A stretch of DNA of 64,000 nucleotides, taken from Streptomyces sp. NBC_01335 (GTDB lineage Bacteria > Actinomycetota > Actinomycetes > Streptomycetales > Streptomycetaceae). Numbering within the stretch: position 1 is the first letter of the stretch; every line of letters starts with the position of its first letter. Made by a program: the position numbers and the translations under genes. Below are positions 35,199 through 43,307 of the stretch, piece by piece. Location: NCBI RefSeq assembly GCF_035953295.1, contig NZ_CP108370.1, positions 7,363,001 to 7,427,000 of the forward strand, given 5' to 3'. The notes beneath the pieces were generated by a model. That model was given only the letters and a program-made list of their open reading frames with translations, was not told the DNA's origin and did not search any database.

Positions 35199-35268
35199 CG
35201 GCGTGGCAGGTTCCGCCCCTGCGCCCTCCGGGTTGAGAGCCCGGTGCTCTCCTGCTGAGCTACACGCC
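35199..35268 (-). tRNA. Aberrant tRNA-Glu(CUC)-like sequence, possibly a pseudo-tRNA or leader element
   Basis: Read on the minus strand, 70 bases fold as a cloverleaf: acceptor GGCGTG/CACGCC, D-arm GCTC/GAGC with TAGCTCAGCAGG consensus, anticodon arm CCGGG/CCCGG with loop CTCTCAA (anticodon CUC, Glu), and T-arm GCAGG/CCTGC. Two deviations from a normal tRNA: the acceptor stem has 6 rather than 7 pairs, and the T-loop is GGCGGAA instead of the usual TTCRANY. CCA is not encoded. It ends 4 bases before the start codon of the unknown 766-residue protein, so it lies within that gene's leader. It could be a decayed tRNA gene, an unusual functional tRNA, or a tRNA-mimic regulatory leader. Confidence 0.6.
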
Positions 35269-35461
35269 GATGACGGTAGATATTAGACAAAGGAGTGATC
35301 ACCCGACAACTTGTTTTTCTTCGGATTCCGTCAGGTTCCGTCGGGTTCCCTCGGTGTCATCGGGTTCCCCGGGTTGGCAAGCCATGACAACCCGCCAGGG
35401 GCTCCTTACTCCACCGTCGGACATGCGGGACACGGTTCCCGAAGGCCCTCGATCCTTGGCC

Positions 35462-35508
35462 GGTGGTGCCTCCCGGTGGTGCCTTCTGGTGGTGCCTCCT
35501 GGTGGTGG
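35462..35508. repeat. 13-base tandem units (ggtggtgcctccc)
   Basis: Three and a half 13-base units at 35462, 35475, 35488 and 35501. Just left of it (35320-35375) gttccgtcgggttccct-type direct repeats occur. The whole 35269-35590 stretch shows no gene that I can support. Confidence 0.75.
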
Positions 35509-35589
35509 TTCAGTGTGAGCGCGGAGATGGGCGTATCCACCGACCCGCAACGGCTCTGAACAGCCCAGCCGGGCACCTATGCGAGAGGC

Positions 35590-35691
35590 GGACCTTACAC
35601 TCGCTGTGCGAGGGCGATGGGACGGGGAACGTGCGCGACGAAGCTCGGCAAAGAGACTGCAAAGCGGTTGAGTAAGGGCAGGTCGCGAAGG
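35590..35691 (+). promoter_or_regulatory. Probable CRISPR leader
   Basis: About 100 bases with fewer G/C than the surroundings immediately before the first perfect repeat. The perfect repeats are at this end and the degenerate ones at the other, so this is the leader side, and the array is transcribed left to right. Confidence 0.55.
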
Positions 35692-36192
35692 GTGCTCTCC
35701 GCGCGAGCGGAGGTGAACCGGAGGCACGTCATGTCCAGTGCAGAACTGCCGGGTGCTCTCCGCGCGAGCGGAGGTGAACCTTCGCCCACCAGGTCCTCGC
35801 GGCAGCCGACAACGTGCTCTCCGCGCGAGCGGAGGTGAACCGGAGACCAGCGCATGAGCGCCGACATGTGGGAAGTGCTCTCCGCGCGAGCGGAGGTGAA
35901 CCGATGACAACGGACTCCACGGCCGCCCGGCCCGGGTGCTCTCCGCGCGAGCGGAGGTGAACCGGGTTCCGACCCCTTCACGAGAGACCCACCGGGGTGC
36001 TCTCCGCGCGAGCGGAGGTGAACCGTGAGCGCGCCCACGACTCCGCCCCCGAGCCGGGTGCTCTCCGCGCGAGCGGAGGTGAACCGGCTCCTGGTCCTCA
36101 AAGAGCCGCCGTTCACGCGTGCTCTCCGCGCGAGCGGAGGTGAACCGTCGTCGCTGGTCGTGTGGACCGGCAGCGCCTGGTGCTCTCCGCGC
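35692..36192 (+). CRISPR. Type I-E CRISPR array, leader-proximal part (8 repeats plus a split ninth)
   Basis: A 29-base repeat starts gtgctctccgcgcgagcgg and ends aggtgaaccg. Starts are at 35692, 35753, 35814, 35875, 35936, 35997, 36058 and 36119, exactly 61 bases apart, giving eight 32-base spacers. Only the second repeat has a changed last base (G to T). The ninth repeat begins at 36180 and is broken at 36192 by a mobile element. The repeat has the palindromic ctccgcgcgagcggag core of actinobacterial I-E arrays. No cas gene is present anywhere in the window. Confidence 0.97.
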
Positions 36193-36195
36193 TAG

Positions 36196-36230
36196 GGCGC
36201 GTATCGAGTCGCGATCAATCGGCGGGACTC
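36196..36230 (+). repeat. Left terminal inverted repeat of the IS element
   Basis: Matches the outer right end (37974-38008) at nearly all of about 35 positions, and the inner end (37268-37295) at about three quarters of positions. Confidence 0.85.
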
Positions 36231-36268
36231 GCCCGCGTTGCGGAGCCTGATGAGGTAGATCGTGTTGG

Positions 36269-37272
36269 GTGACGCGTGTGCAACTGACGAATGAGGAGTG
36301 GGAGTTCATCGGGTCGCACCTGCCGGTCGGTGAGTACGGTCCGTATCCCGAGCGGCTGCGGCAGCAGTTCGAGGGTGTGATATGGCGGTTCAAGACCGGC
36401 GGGCAGCGGCGGGAGATGCCGCAGGAGTTCGGTGCCTGGTCGACGGTTTCCAACCGCTTCCGTCAGTGGCGTGACGTTGGCGTGTTCGAGGCCCTGCTGG
36501 AGAGCCTGATTGCGGAGGCCGCGAAGCGGGGTGAGGTGGACCTGTCGCTGGTCAGCATTGACTCCGCCACCGCGCGTGCCCGCCATGATGCCGCCGGGAT
36601 GCACCTTGGCGAGGACATGCTCGCCGCCGTGGAGAAGGCAGCCGCCGAAGAGGAAAAGGCCAGGTCAAAAGGGGCGGTCTCGAAGAACAAAGCGGACACG
36701 ACGTCGAAGCAGATCCTGACCGGGAGGAGCGACGGCGCGTACGGCGGCGCCGAAAGCTCCGGCTGAAAGCCGCTCTCCTCGGGCGTTCACGGGGCGGGCA
36801 GACCAGCAAGGTCCACCTCGCCGCCGACCGCAAGTGTCGTCCACTGGCGTTTGTCTTGACTGCCGGACAGGCGGCCGACAGCCCGCAGTTCATCCCTGTC
36901 CTGAGGAAGGTCCGGATCCGCGGACCCGTTGGCCGTCCCCGCACTCTCCCCGATGCTGTTGCGGGCGATAAGGCGTATTCGTCCCACGGAAACCGAGCCT
37001 ACCTGCGCAGACGCGGCATCAAGGCCGCTATCCCGGAGAAGGTCGACCAAGCCGCCAACCGCAGGAGGAAGGGGTCCAGCGGTGGCCGGCCCATCAACCT
37101 CGACGACGACCTTTACAAAGAACGGAACACCGTCGAGCGGCTGATCAACAAGCTGAAAGCCTGGCGCGGCATCGCCACCCGGTACGACAAGACCCCCGAG
37201 AGTTACCTCGCCGGACTACACCTCCGTGCCTCGGTAATCTGGATCAAAGACCCCACAAGGGGAGCCCGGTAA
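36269..37272 (+). CDS. IS5-family transposase in two overlapping frames (-1 shift)
   Basis: The first frame (36269-36766) encodes the N-terminal DUF4096-type domain (VQLTNEEWEFIGSHLPVG; FKTGGQRREMPQEFGAWSTV; SIDSATARARHDAAG). The DDE C-terminal part is in the -1 frame up to 37272: RSRGGQTSKVHLAADRKCRP, AVAGDKAYSSHGNRAYLRRRG, and the YREN-like LYKERNTVERLINKLKAWRGIATRYDK. Both frames are open together from at least 36661 to 36766. AAAAGGGG at 36667-36674 is a possible slippage site. IS5/IS427 elements often use a programmed -1 frameshift, so the gene may be active rather than broken. It starts at GTG 36269, and the stop lies inside the inner inverted repeat. Confidence 0.88.
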
Positions 37273-37295
37273 TCACGACTCGTTCGGCACCCTAG
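37268..37295 (-). repeat. Inner right end of the IS (imperfect inverted repeat)
   Basis: On the minus strand it reads ctagggtgccgaacgagtcg and matches the left end ctagggcgcgtatcgagtcg at most positions. It includes the transposase stop codon and the CTAG that supplies the stop codon of the passenger ORF. Confidence 0.7.
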
Positions 37296-37831
37296 CTCCG
37301 TCGCCCGCGTCCGCCCTGGTCCCTGCTGGGTCGTCTGCCCGCGGCCTTCCCCTTGCGCGCGCCGGGAGCCTGCACCCGGCGCCCCTGCCAGTCGATGCTG
37401 TCGTCCTCCGACAGCGTCGCCGCGTGTGAGAGCGCATGCCGGATCAACAGCGACAGCTGGGCCTGGGACTCCGCCGAGTGAAGCTCACTCTGCCAGGGGC
37501 AGACCGAGTACCAACCTTGGCCGGGATCCGTCAGCGGCGGGCATGGTTCCGCGAGCTCCAGGGCCTCGGTCGGTGCTTCGGGAAGGCGCACCAGCAGGAT
37601 GCCCATGCCCCACGCAACGACCGCGGCGATGCCCTTGGCTGCAAGCACCGGCATCCCGAACGTCGCTAGGACAGGCCACTGGGGAGCAAGGTCCTCCAGC
37701 CTCTCGACCAGATCAGGGTGGGTATGCAGTTCCCACCCTTCGTAGGCGTAGGCACCACGCTCTTCCGGAACCCCCTGCAGCCGCAGCAGGTCAAGCAGGG
37801 CACTGTTTTGAGGCAGTTCCGGCAGCGTCAT
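37292..37831 (-). CDS. Passenger ORF of unknown function, 179 residues
   Basis: A natural-looking soluble protein (MTLPELPQNSALLDLLRLQG, a hydrophobic middle VLAAKGIAAVVAWGMGILLV that may be one buried or membrane helix, and a basic Gly/Arg-rich tail). I do not recognise a family. It is inside the inverted-repeat element but outside the core IS. Its TAG stop is formed by the CTAG at the inner IS end, so the original C-terminus was probably cut and the present last residues RGRRS may be artificial. No Shine-Dalgarno precedes ATG 37831; a leaderless start is possible. Confidence 0.55.
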   Translation of the reverse strand: MTLPELPQNSALLDLLRLQGVPEERGAYAYEGWELHTHPDLVERLEDLAPQWPVLATFGMPVLAAKGIAAVVAWGMGILLVRLPEAPTEALELAEPCPPLTDPGQGWYSVCPWQSELHSAESQAQLSLLIRHALSHAATLSEDDSIDWQGRRVQAPGARKGKAAGRRPSRDQGGRGRRS

Positions 37832-37973
37832 GTCGCGACACGCTACACGCCACTCAGCAGCGGAGACAGTGGTGGTGCTCCTGTCCCAGCGGGCCTACCG
37901 GACCCGCCCGATTCGGTGGCCTTGGTGTGGCCTGGTGATGTTGGGGCCGCACACGCCACCCCACCAACAAGCC

Positions 37974-38008
37974 GAGTCCCACCGATTGATCGCGACTCGA
38001 TACGCGAC
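37974..38008 (-). repeat. Outer right terminal inverted repeat
   Basis: Inverted copy of the left end, with only a few mismatches over about 35 bases; the next bases are CTAG and then the second half of the broken CRISPR repeat. Confidence 0.85.
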
Positions 38009-38012
38009 CTAG

Positions 38013-38147
38013 CGGAGGTGAACCGAATACCCGTAATTTCAGTTGGAACGCAATGGTGTGCTCTCCGCGCGAGCGGAGACGAACCGTACATGGTGCGGAT
38101 GGGCACTCGCCCCGGCACGTGCTCTCCGCGCGAGCGGAGGCGAGCCG
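38013..38147 (+). CRISPR. CRISPR array, leader-distal part beyond the insertion
   Basis: Right half of the split repeat (38013-38025), a 32-base spacer (38026-38057), repeat 38058-38086 with two changes (gagac for gaggt), a 32-base spacer (38087-38118), and repeat 38119-38147 with changes at its 3' end (cgagccg). A further remnant (gcgctctccc) at about 38181 keeps the 61-base spacing. Decay increases away from the leader, as expected for the old end. Confidence 0.93.
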
Positions 38148-38265
38148 TGACCCGTAGGCCCCACGATCAGCCCGAAGGCGGCGCTCTCCCCCAAGCCGCG
38201 CGCGAGCCGGTGCGGCCCCAACGCGCCCGTCCCGTCCCAGGGGTGATTCCGAGGGGTTGGCGCCC

Positions 38266-38298
38266 GGCCGACCGCCGCCCGGGAGCGGCGGATCGGCC
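38266..38298. terminator. Hairpin terminator after the efflux gene
   Basis: ggccgaccgccgc (38266-38278) pairs with gcggcggatcggcc (38285-38298) with one bulged base. It lies 12 bases downstream of the end of the transporter gene. Confidence 0.7.
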
Positions 38299-38309
38299 AG
38301 GCGGCCGTT

Positions 38310-40022
38310 TCAGTGGGCGGGGGTCTCCTCGGGACGGGCGTGGCGGGGGAGCAGGAAGGCGAGGAGGAAGGTGAGTACGAGCATGCCGTCCACGATCCAC
38401 AGCACGGTTTTCATTGCTGAGCCGAAGCCTCCGCGGAAGGCGGAGGACGCGGTGTCTTGGAGGGTGGCGGGTACCTTGGCGGCGGCTTCGGGTGAAGTGG
38501 CGGCGGAGCGGGCGTCCTTCTCCAGGCGGGTGCAGGAGGAGGGGGTCAAGGCGGGGTCCTTGGCGACGGCGCGGTCCGCGGCGCAGTGGCGCAGGTCCGC
38601 GACGACACGGTCCTGGGCCGCGGGCGTGACGTGGACGGCGCTGAGCCGGTCGCGCAGACCGTCCGCGTGGTGGTCGACGGAACTGGCGATCGAGCCACCC
38701 AGCAGGCCGAAGAAGGCCGTGCCGAGGATGGCCACGCCGAAGGCGCCCCCGAGCTGCTGGACGGCGGTCATCGTGCCGGATGCCGAGCCCGTCTCGTGCT
38801 GCTCGACGCTGGCGAGCACCATGTCGAAGAACGGGGCCATCAGCAGGCCCATGCCGGTGCCGGTCACCAGCAGGGCGGGCAGGAGCTGCCACGGGCCGAC
38901 GTCGCCGCCCGCGGTGTCGAGCGTCAGCCAGACACCGAACACTCCGAGTCCCATGACCAGCGCGCCCGCCTGCAACACGGTCCGGCCGAACCGTGCCACG
39001 GCCTGGGCCAGCCCGAAGCCGACGATCATGCCGCCGGACCAGGGCACCATCACCAGGCCCGCCTTGAGCGGTGAGTAGCCCAGTCCGATCTGGGTGTAGA
39101 GGTTGAAGACGAGCATGAAGCCCTGCATGGCCGAGAAGAAGACCAGCCCGAGGGTCATGCCGCCGCTGAATCCGCGTTTGCGGAAGAGGCTGGGGACGAT
39201 CAGTGGGTCCAGCCCGGCCCTGCTGCGGCGCACCTCGTACAGGGCGAAGGCGACGAAGACGGCGACCGAGGCGGCCAGCATCGCGAACGTCCAGGCGGGC
39301 CAGTCGTACTCGCGTCCCTGCACCAGCGGGAAGATGACGAGCAGCGCGGCGAGCGAGACCAGGAGCATGCCGGGGATGTCCAGGCGCGGCTTGTCTCCGG
39401 CTTGGGTCCTGGGCAGGTAGCGCAGGGCGCCGAGGAAGGCCGCGGCGCCGAGCGGCAGGTTGATCAGGAAGATCATCCGCCATCCGGTGCCGAAATAGTC
39501 GGCGTCCACGAGCCAGCCCGCGAGGATCGGCCCGCACACCGCGGACAGCCCCATGACCGGGCCGAACAGGCCGAAGGCCTTCTGCGACTCCTTCGGCGGG
39601 AACATCTCCTTGATCATGCCGAGGCCCTGAGGCAGCATCACGGCACCGAACAGTCCCTGGACCACGCGAGCCGTGATCAGCATGCCGGGCGAGACGGCTA
39701 TCGCGCACAGCAGCGAACCCGCCGTGAAGCCGGCGGCGCCGACCAGGAACATCCGGCGGCGGCCGTGTATGTCTCCGAGCCGGCCGCCGGTGACCAGTCC
39801 GACAGCCATCGAGAGGGTGTACGCGGCGGCGAGCCATTGCAGCGTGGACGCGCCGCCGCCCAGGTCGGCCCGCATGGAGGGGCCTGCGATGTTGGTGACT
39901 ACGGCGTCCAGGAGATCCATCACCTCGGCGGCGAGGATCACGAAGAGCGCGACCCAGCGCCACCGGTAGGGCGCCGGGGAGTCGGTGGGCGTCAGGGATG
40001 ACGCAACACCGGTGGTGGACAT
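38310..40022 (-). CDS. MFS multidrug efflux transporter, DHA2 (14-helix) family
   Basis: A 570-residue drug:proton antiporter. Membrane helices begin at about residue 20 (WVALFVILAAEVMDLLDAVV), with motif A GGRLGDIHGRRRMFLVG and antiporter motif C-like SAVCGPILAGWLVD. An external loop of roughly 80 residues with two Cys (LRHCAADRAVAKDPALTPSSC) precedes the last helix. ATG 40022 has GAGGAG upstream. It is divergent from the TetR gene, whose three candidate operators are 80-125 bases upstream of this start. A substrate cannot be predicted. Confidence 0.93.
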   Translation of the reverse strand: MSTTGVASSLTPTDSPAPYRWRWVALFVILAAEVMDLLDAVVTNIAGPSMRADLGGGASTLQWLAAAYTLSMAVGLVTGGRLGDIHGRRRMFLVGAAGFTAGSLLCAIAVSPGMLITARVVQGLFGAVMLPQGLGMIKEMFPPKESQKAFGLFGPVMGLSAVCGPILAGWLVDADYFGTGWRMIFLINLPLGAAAFLGALRYLPRTQAGDKPRLDIPGMLLVSLAALLVIFPLVQGREYDWPAWTFAMLAASVAVFVAFALYEVRRSRAGLDPLIVPSLFRKRGFSGGMTLGLVFFSAMQGFMLVFNLYTQIGLGYSPLKAGLVMVPWSGGMIVGFGLAQAVARFGRTVLQAGALVMGLGVFGVWLTLDTAGGDVGPWQLLPALLVTGTGMGLLMAPFFDMVLASVEQHETGSASGTMTAVQQLGGAFGVAILGTAFFGLLGGSIASSVDHHADGLRDRLSAVHVTPAAQDRVVADLRHCAADRAVAKDPALTPSSCTRLEKDARSAATSPEAAAKVPATLQDTASSAFRGGFGSAMKTVLWIVDGMLVLTFLLAFLLPRHARPEETPAH

Positions 40023-40101
40023 CGGATCTCCTCGTGGAAGGGCAGCGCCGCCCACGGTCGGACGGAGCTCGATGGACGGACTGGTTGCATGCCGCAGCGA
40101 A

Positions 40102-40147
40102 GAACACTGTTCGTAGGAGAACAGTGTTCAGTAAGAGAACGGCGTTC
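40102..40147. promoter_or_regulatory. Three tandem TetR-type operators (GAACnnnGTTC)
   Basis: GAACACTGTTC at 40102, GAACAGTGTTC at 40119 and GAACGGCGTTC at 40137, spaced 17 and 18 bases. They lie in the divergent region between pump and TetR regulator, nearer the pump, and probably cover its promoter. Confidence 0.8.
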
Positions 40148-40246
40148 ATGAAGATATAGCGCAATGACCTTGGCTGGACAAGATATATCGCGTCTTGCGC
40201 AGGGATTGGCCTCGGCGGGGTGCCGTACGGACCTGCCCGGCCGTCA

Positions 40247-40281
40247 CGCATCACGCATCGCGCATCGCGCATCGCGCATCA
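40247..40281. repeat. Five 7-base tandem units (cgcatcg/cgcatca)
   Basis: Five heptamers from 40247 to 40281, between the divergent pump and the TetR gene, about 65 bases before the latter's start. Confidence 0.85.
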
Positions 40282-40346
40282 CGCGACCGGTCCGGTCCCC
40301 CGCGGGCACCCCCCGTTCCGACGCTCCCGGTGCCTAGGCTGTGTCC

Positions 40347-41132
40347 ATGACCGACCCGGCCACCGGTACTCCCGCGCCTCCTCCGCCCTCTCCCTGGGAG
40401 CGCGAGCGTCCCGCGCGCGCCCAAGGGGCTCCCGCACGCCTGCCGCTGTCGCGCGACCGGGTCGTCGACGCCGCTTTCACCGTGCTCGACCGCGCGGGAC
40501 TCGACGGCCTGTCCATGCGCCAGGTCGCGGCCGAACTGGGAGTCTCGGCCTCGGCCCTCTACGCCTACGTCAGCTCCAAGGACGACCTCCTGGAGCTGAT
40601 GTACGCCCGCCTCTTCGACGGTTTCGCGATCCCCCGGCCCGACCCCGACCGATGGCAGGAGCAGGTGCGCGACTACGCCCGCTCCGCGCGGCAACGCCTC
40701 CTGGCTCACCGGGACATGGCCAGGCTTTCCATGGCCCACGCCCCCTTCACCGCCGAACTGCTGCCGCACGTCGAAGCCGTGCTGGCCGTCTTCCGCGCCG
40801 CGGGCCTGCCCGACCACGTCGCGGCCAGGGCGGGCGACATCATCTCCACCTACATCGACGGCTTCGTCCTCGAAGAGAGCATGTGGCGGGACCGGCGCGC
40901 GGGCCACGGCAGTGGCGACCCTGCTCCGGCCCTGCCCGACCCGGGTGAGATGGCGGGGGAGATGCAGACCTACTTCGCCTCTCTGCCGGCGGCGGACTTC
41001 CCTCATCTGCGCGCTCTGTCCGGACTGTTGGTCACGGACTCCTCCGAGGAGAGGTTCGACGTCGGCCTGGAGATCATCCTGAGGGGCCTCGCGAGTTACC
41101 TGCCGGACCGGATGGGGAGTCAGGACTCCTGA
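40347..41132 (+). CDS. TetR-family regulator with TetR_C tetracycline-repressor-like domain
   Basis: A 261-residue regulator. The helix-turn-helix (LSRDRVVDAAFTVLDRAGLDGLSMRQVAAELGVS in two blocks, then ALYAYVSSKDDL) lies at about residues 33-80 after a Pro-rich tail; the rest is the ligand domain with HRDMARLSMAHAPF. The likely start is ATG 40347: TAGGCT lies about ten bases upstream, a -10 element position that points to leaderless transcription. The six-base-earlier GTG is an alternative. It most likely represses the divergent MFS pump by the GAACnnnGTTC sites. Confidence 0.9.
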   Translation: MTDPATGTPAPPPPSPWERERPARAQGAPARLPLSRDRVVDAAFTVLDRAGLDGLSMRQVAAELGVSASALYAYVSSKDDLLELMYARLFDGFAIPRPDPDRWQEQVRDYARSARQRLLAHRDMARLSMAHAPFTAELLPHVEAVLAVFRAAGLPDHVAARAGDIISTYIDGFVLEESMWRDRRAGHGSGDPAPALPDPGEMAGEMQTYFASLPAADFPHLRALSGLLVTDSSEERFDVGLEIILRGLASYLPDRMGSQDS

Positions 41133-41179
41133 GCGGCGGATCGCTCCGTGGTGGAAGCGGCGGATCGCTCCGTGGTGGA
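41132..41179. repeat. Perfect 24-base tandem duplication
   Basis: Two identical 24-base units (41132-41155, 41156-41179) starting agcggcggatcgctccgtgg, directly at the stop codon of the TetR gene. Confidence 0.9.
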
Positions 41180-42023
<844 letters not shown>

Positions 42024-42403
42024 GACGTCCGGGTCCGGCGTCCTGACTGCCTTCCCTCGAACTTGCCCTGAGTGAATACGGGTTGGGCGGAATCCGCCTG
42101 CCCTCGCCGTCCTCTCCGACAGGTCCACCGGCGCCGGGCGGAGGCTTGCGCCGACGCCCGCGGCCCATGGTTGTCCGACAGTGCACTGCTTCTGCTTGAT
42201 CGTGCATGGACCATCGGGTTGGGCGGGGCTGATGCCCCGTGAGCTGTGATGATCGGAATCGAGAGAAGAGAGCGCGTACTCCACGACTCCGTCGGTCCGG
42301 CACACCGGGCGGACCTGCCCGATCGGCAAAGGTGCAGATTCCGGGCCGTCACGGGATCTGTGCGCTCCTTCCGCGCGGTATCGCGCCCTCGACAAGGAGT
42401 CCC

Positions 42404-43054
42404 ATGGCTGATCACACCGACGAAGCGCGCGCCGTCCCGGGGGTCGTCGTACAGGCCGACGATCTCCTCACCCGCGACGGGACGGCCGCTTTTCTGGGCG
42501 CGGACAGCCGGGTCACGCTGCTGGAGGCCGACCGGATCGCCGACGCCGACATCCTGGTCGTCCTCACGGCAGTGGTGAGCGGCAAGACCCTTTCCACGAT
42601 GAGCCGGGCCAGCCAGGCCACGGAGGGACGGATCCGGATCGTGCTCGTCGCCGACCACATCTCGGAACAGCAGCTCGCCCTGGCGGTCAACCACGGCCTG
42701 GTGAGCTTCCTGGTGCGGCCCTTCACCAGTTTCAGCCGGATCCTCTCGGCGGCCGTCGAGGCGCATCGGGGACGCGCCGCCCTGCCTCCGATCCTCATGA
42801 ACATGCTGCTGGACCGTATGCGCACCATGCAGAAGGACGAGTGCCCCACCGGTCTGCTGCCGGTCGAACTGTCGCAGCGCGAGCTCGATGTGCTCCAGCT
42901 CCTGGCGGAGGGGATGGACACCGTGGAGATAGCCAACAAGCTCAGTTACTCGGAGCGCCTGATCAAGAGCGTCATCCAGGCGGTGATCAAGCGGCTCGAC
43001 CTGCGCAACCGCACCCACGCCGTCGCCTACGCCATCCGTATGGGCATTCTCTGA
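42404..43054 (+). CDS. LuxR-type response regulator without clear phosphorylation site
   Basis: A 216-residue regulator with C-terminal LuxR helix-turn-helix (LSQRELDVLQLLAEGMDTVEIANKL..., residues about 150-215). The N-terminal part has a receiver-like alternation (DADILVVLTAVVS; RIVLVADHISEQQLALAVNHG; SFLVRPFTSFSRI), but the usual acidic pocket and phospho-Asp are not evident, so it is probably an atypical receiver that does not use phosphorylation. AGGAG lies 4 bases before ATG 42404. It is directly upstream of the lectin gene and may control the lectin/ART-like gene group. Confidence 0.85.
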   Translation: MADHTDEARAVPGVVVQADDLLTRDGTAAFLGADSRVTLLEADRIADADILVVLTAVVSGKTLSTMSRASQATEGRIRIVLVADHISEQQLALAVNHGLVSFLVRPFTSFSRILSAAVEAHRGRAALPPILMNMLLDRMRTMQKDECPTGLLPVELSQRELDVLQLLAEGMDTVEIANKLSYSERLIKSVIQAVIKRLDLRNRTHAVAYAIRMGIL

Positions 43055-43160
43055 CCGAGGCTGTTCTCCGACCGAGGGTGCTCCCTGGCCGACTGGCCGA
43101 GGGTCTTCTCCGGCCGAGGACATTCTCCGACCGACGGCGCGTTCTCCGGCCGAAGGTGTC
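43055..43160. repeat. About six degenerate 17-19-base units (ttctccgaccgaggg type)
   Basis: Units such as gaccgaggctgttctcc, gccgagggtcttctcc and gaccgacggcgcgttctcc follow the LuxR stop codon directly. They might form alternative hairpins, or simply be slippage products. Confidence 0.7.
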
Positions 43161-43307
43161 GAGAAGGGTACGGGTGATGTGCGTCCGTGCAGGCCCGCCC
43201 CGTACCGGTCCCTGTGGACACCCGCCCTCCCTAGGCTTCCCGGAGAGTCGTCGACGTGTGAGCGGCTGGGCCGATGACCTCACCACCTGGACCGGGAAGG
43301 CATGGAG

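Larger units (their letters stand above)
36192..38012. mobile_element. IS5-type mobile element with passenger ORF, inserted in a CRISPR repeat
   Basis: The ninth CRISPR repeat is cut between gtgctctccgcg and cggaggtgaaccg, with CTAG on both sides (36192-36195 and 38009-38012), a probable 4-base target duplication. Immediately inside, about 36 bases form near-perfect terminal inverted repeats: 36196-36230 with 37974-38008 (core cgcgtatcgagtcgcgatca). A third, weaker end of the same type lies internally at 37268-37295, also finishing in CTAG, right after the transposase stop. The element thus consists of a standard 1.1-kb IS plus a 0.7-kb segment carrying one ORF. An alternative is two IS ends from separate insertions. 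Confidence 0.85.

Noticed and set aside
35299..36453. A 384-codon minus-strand frame with regularly repeated residues (RFTSARAEST)
   Set aside because: It is a translation of the CRISPR repeats and spacers, which stay open because the unit of 61 bases cycles through frames without stops; not a repeat protein.
32894..38147. Cas protein gene near the CRISPR array
   Set aside because: Neither the 766-residue protein nor the passenger ORF shows Cas1, Cas2, Cas3 or Cascade motifs.
43027..43221. Small minus-strand frame with repeated PENAPSVGECPRPE-type residues
   Set aside because: It only reflects the 17-19-base tandem repeat after the LuxR gene; no ribosome site or homologue expected.
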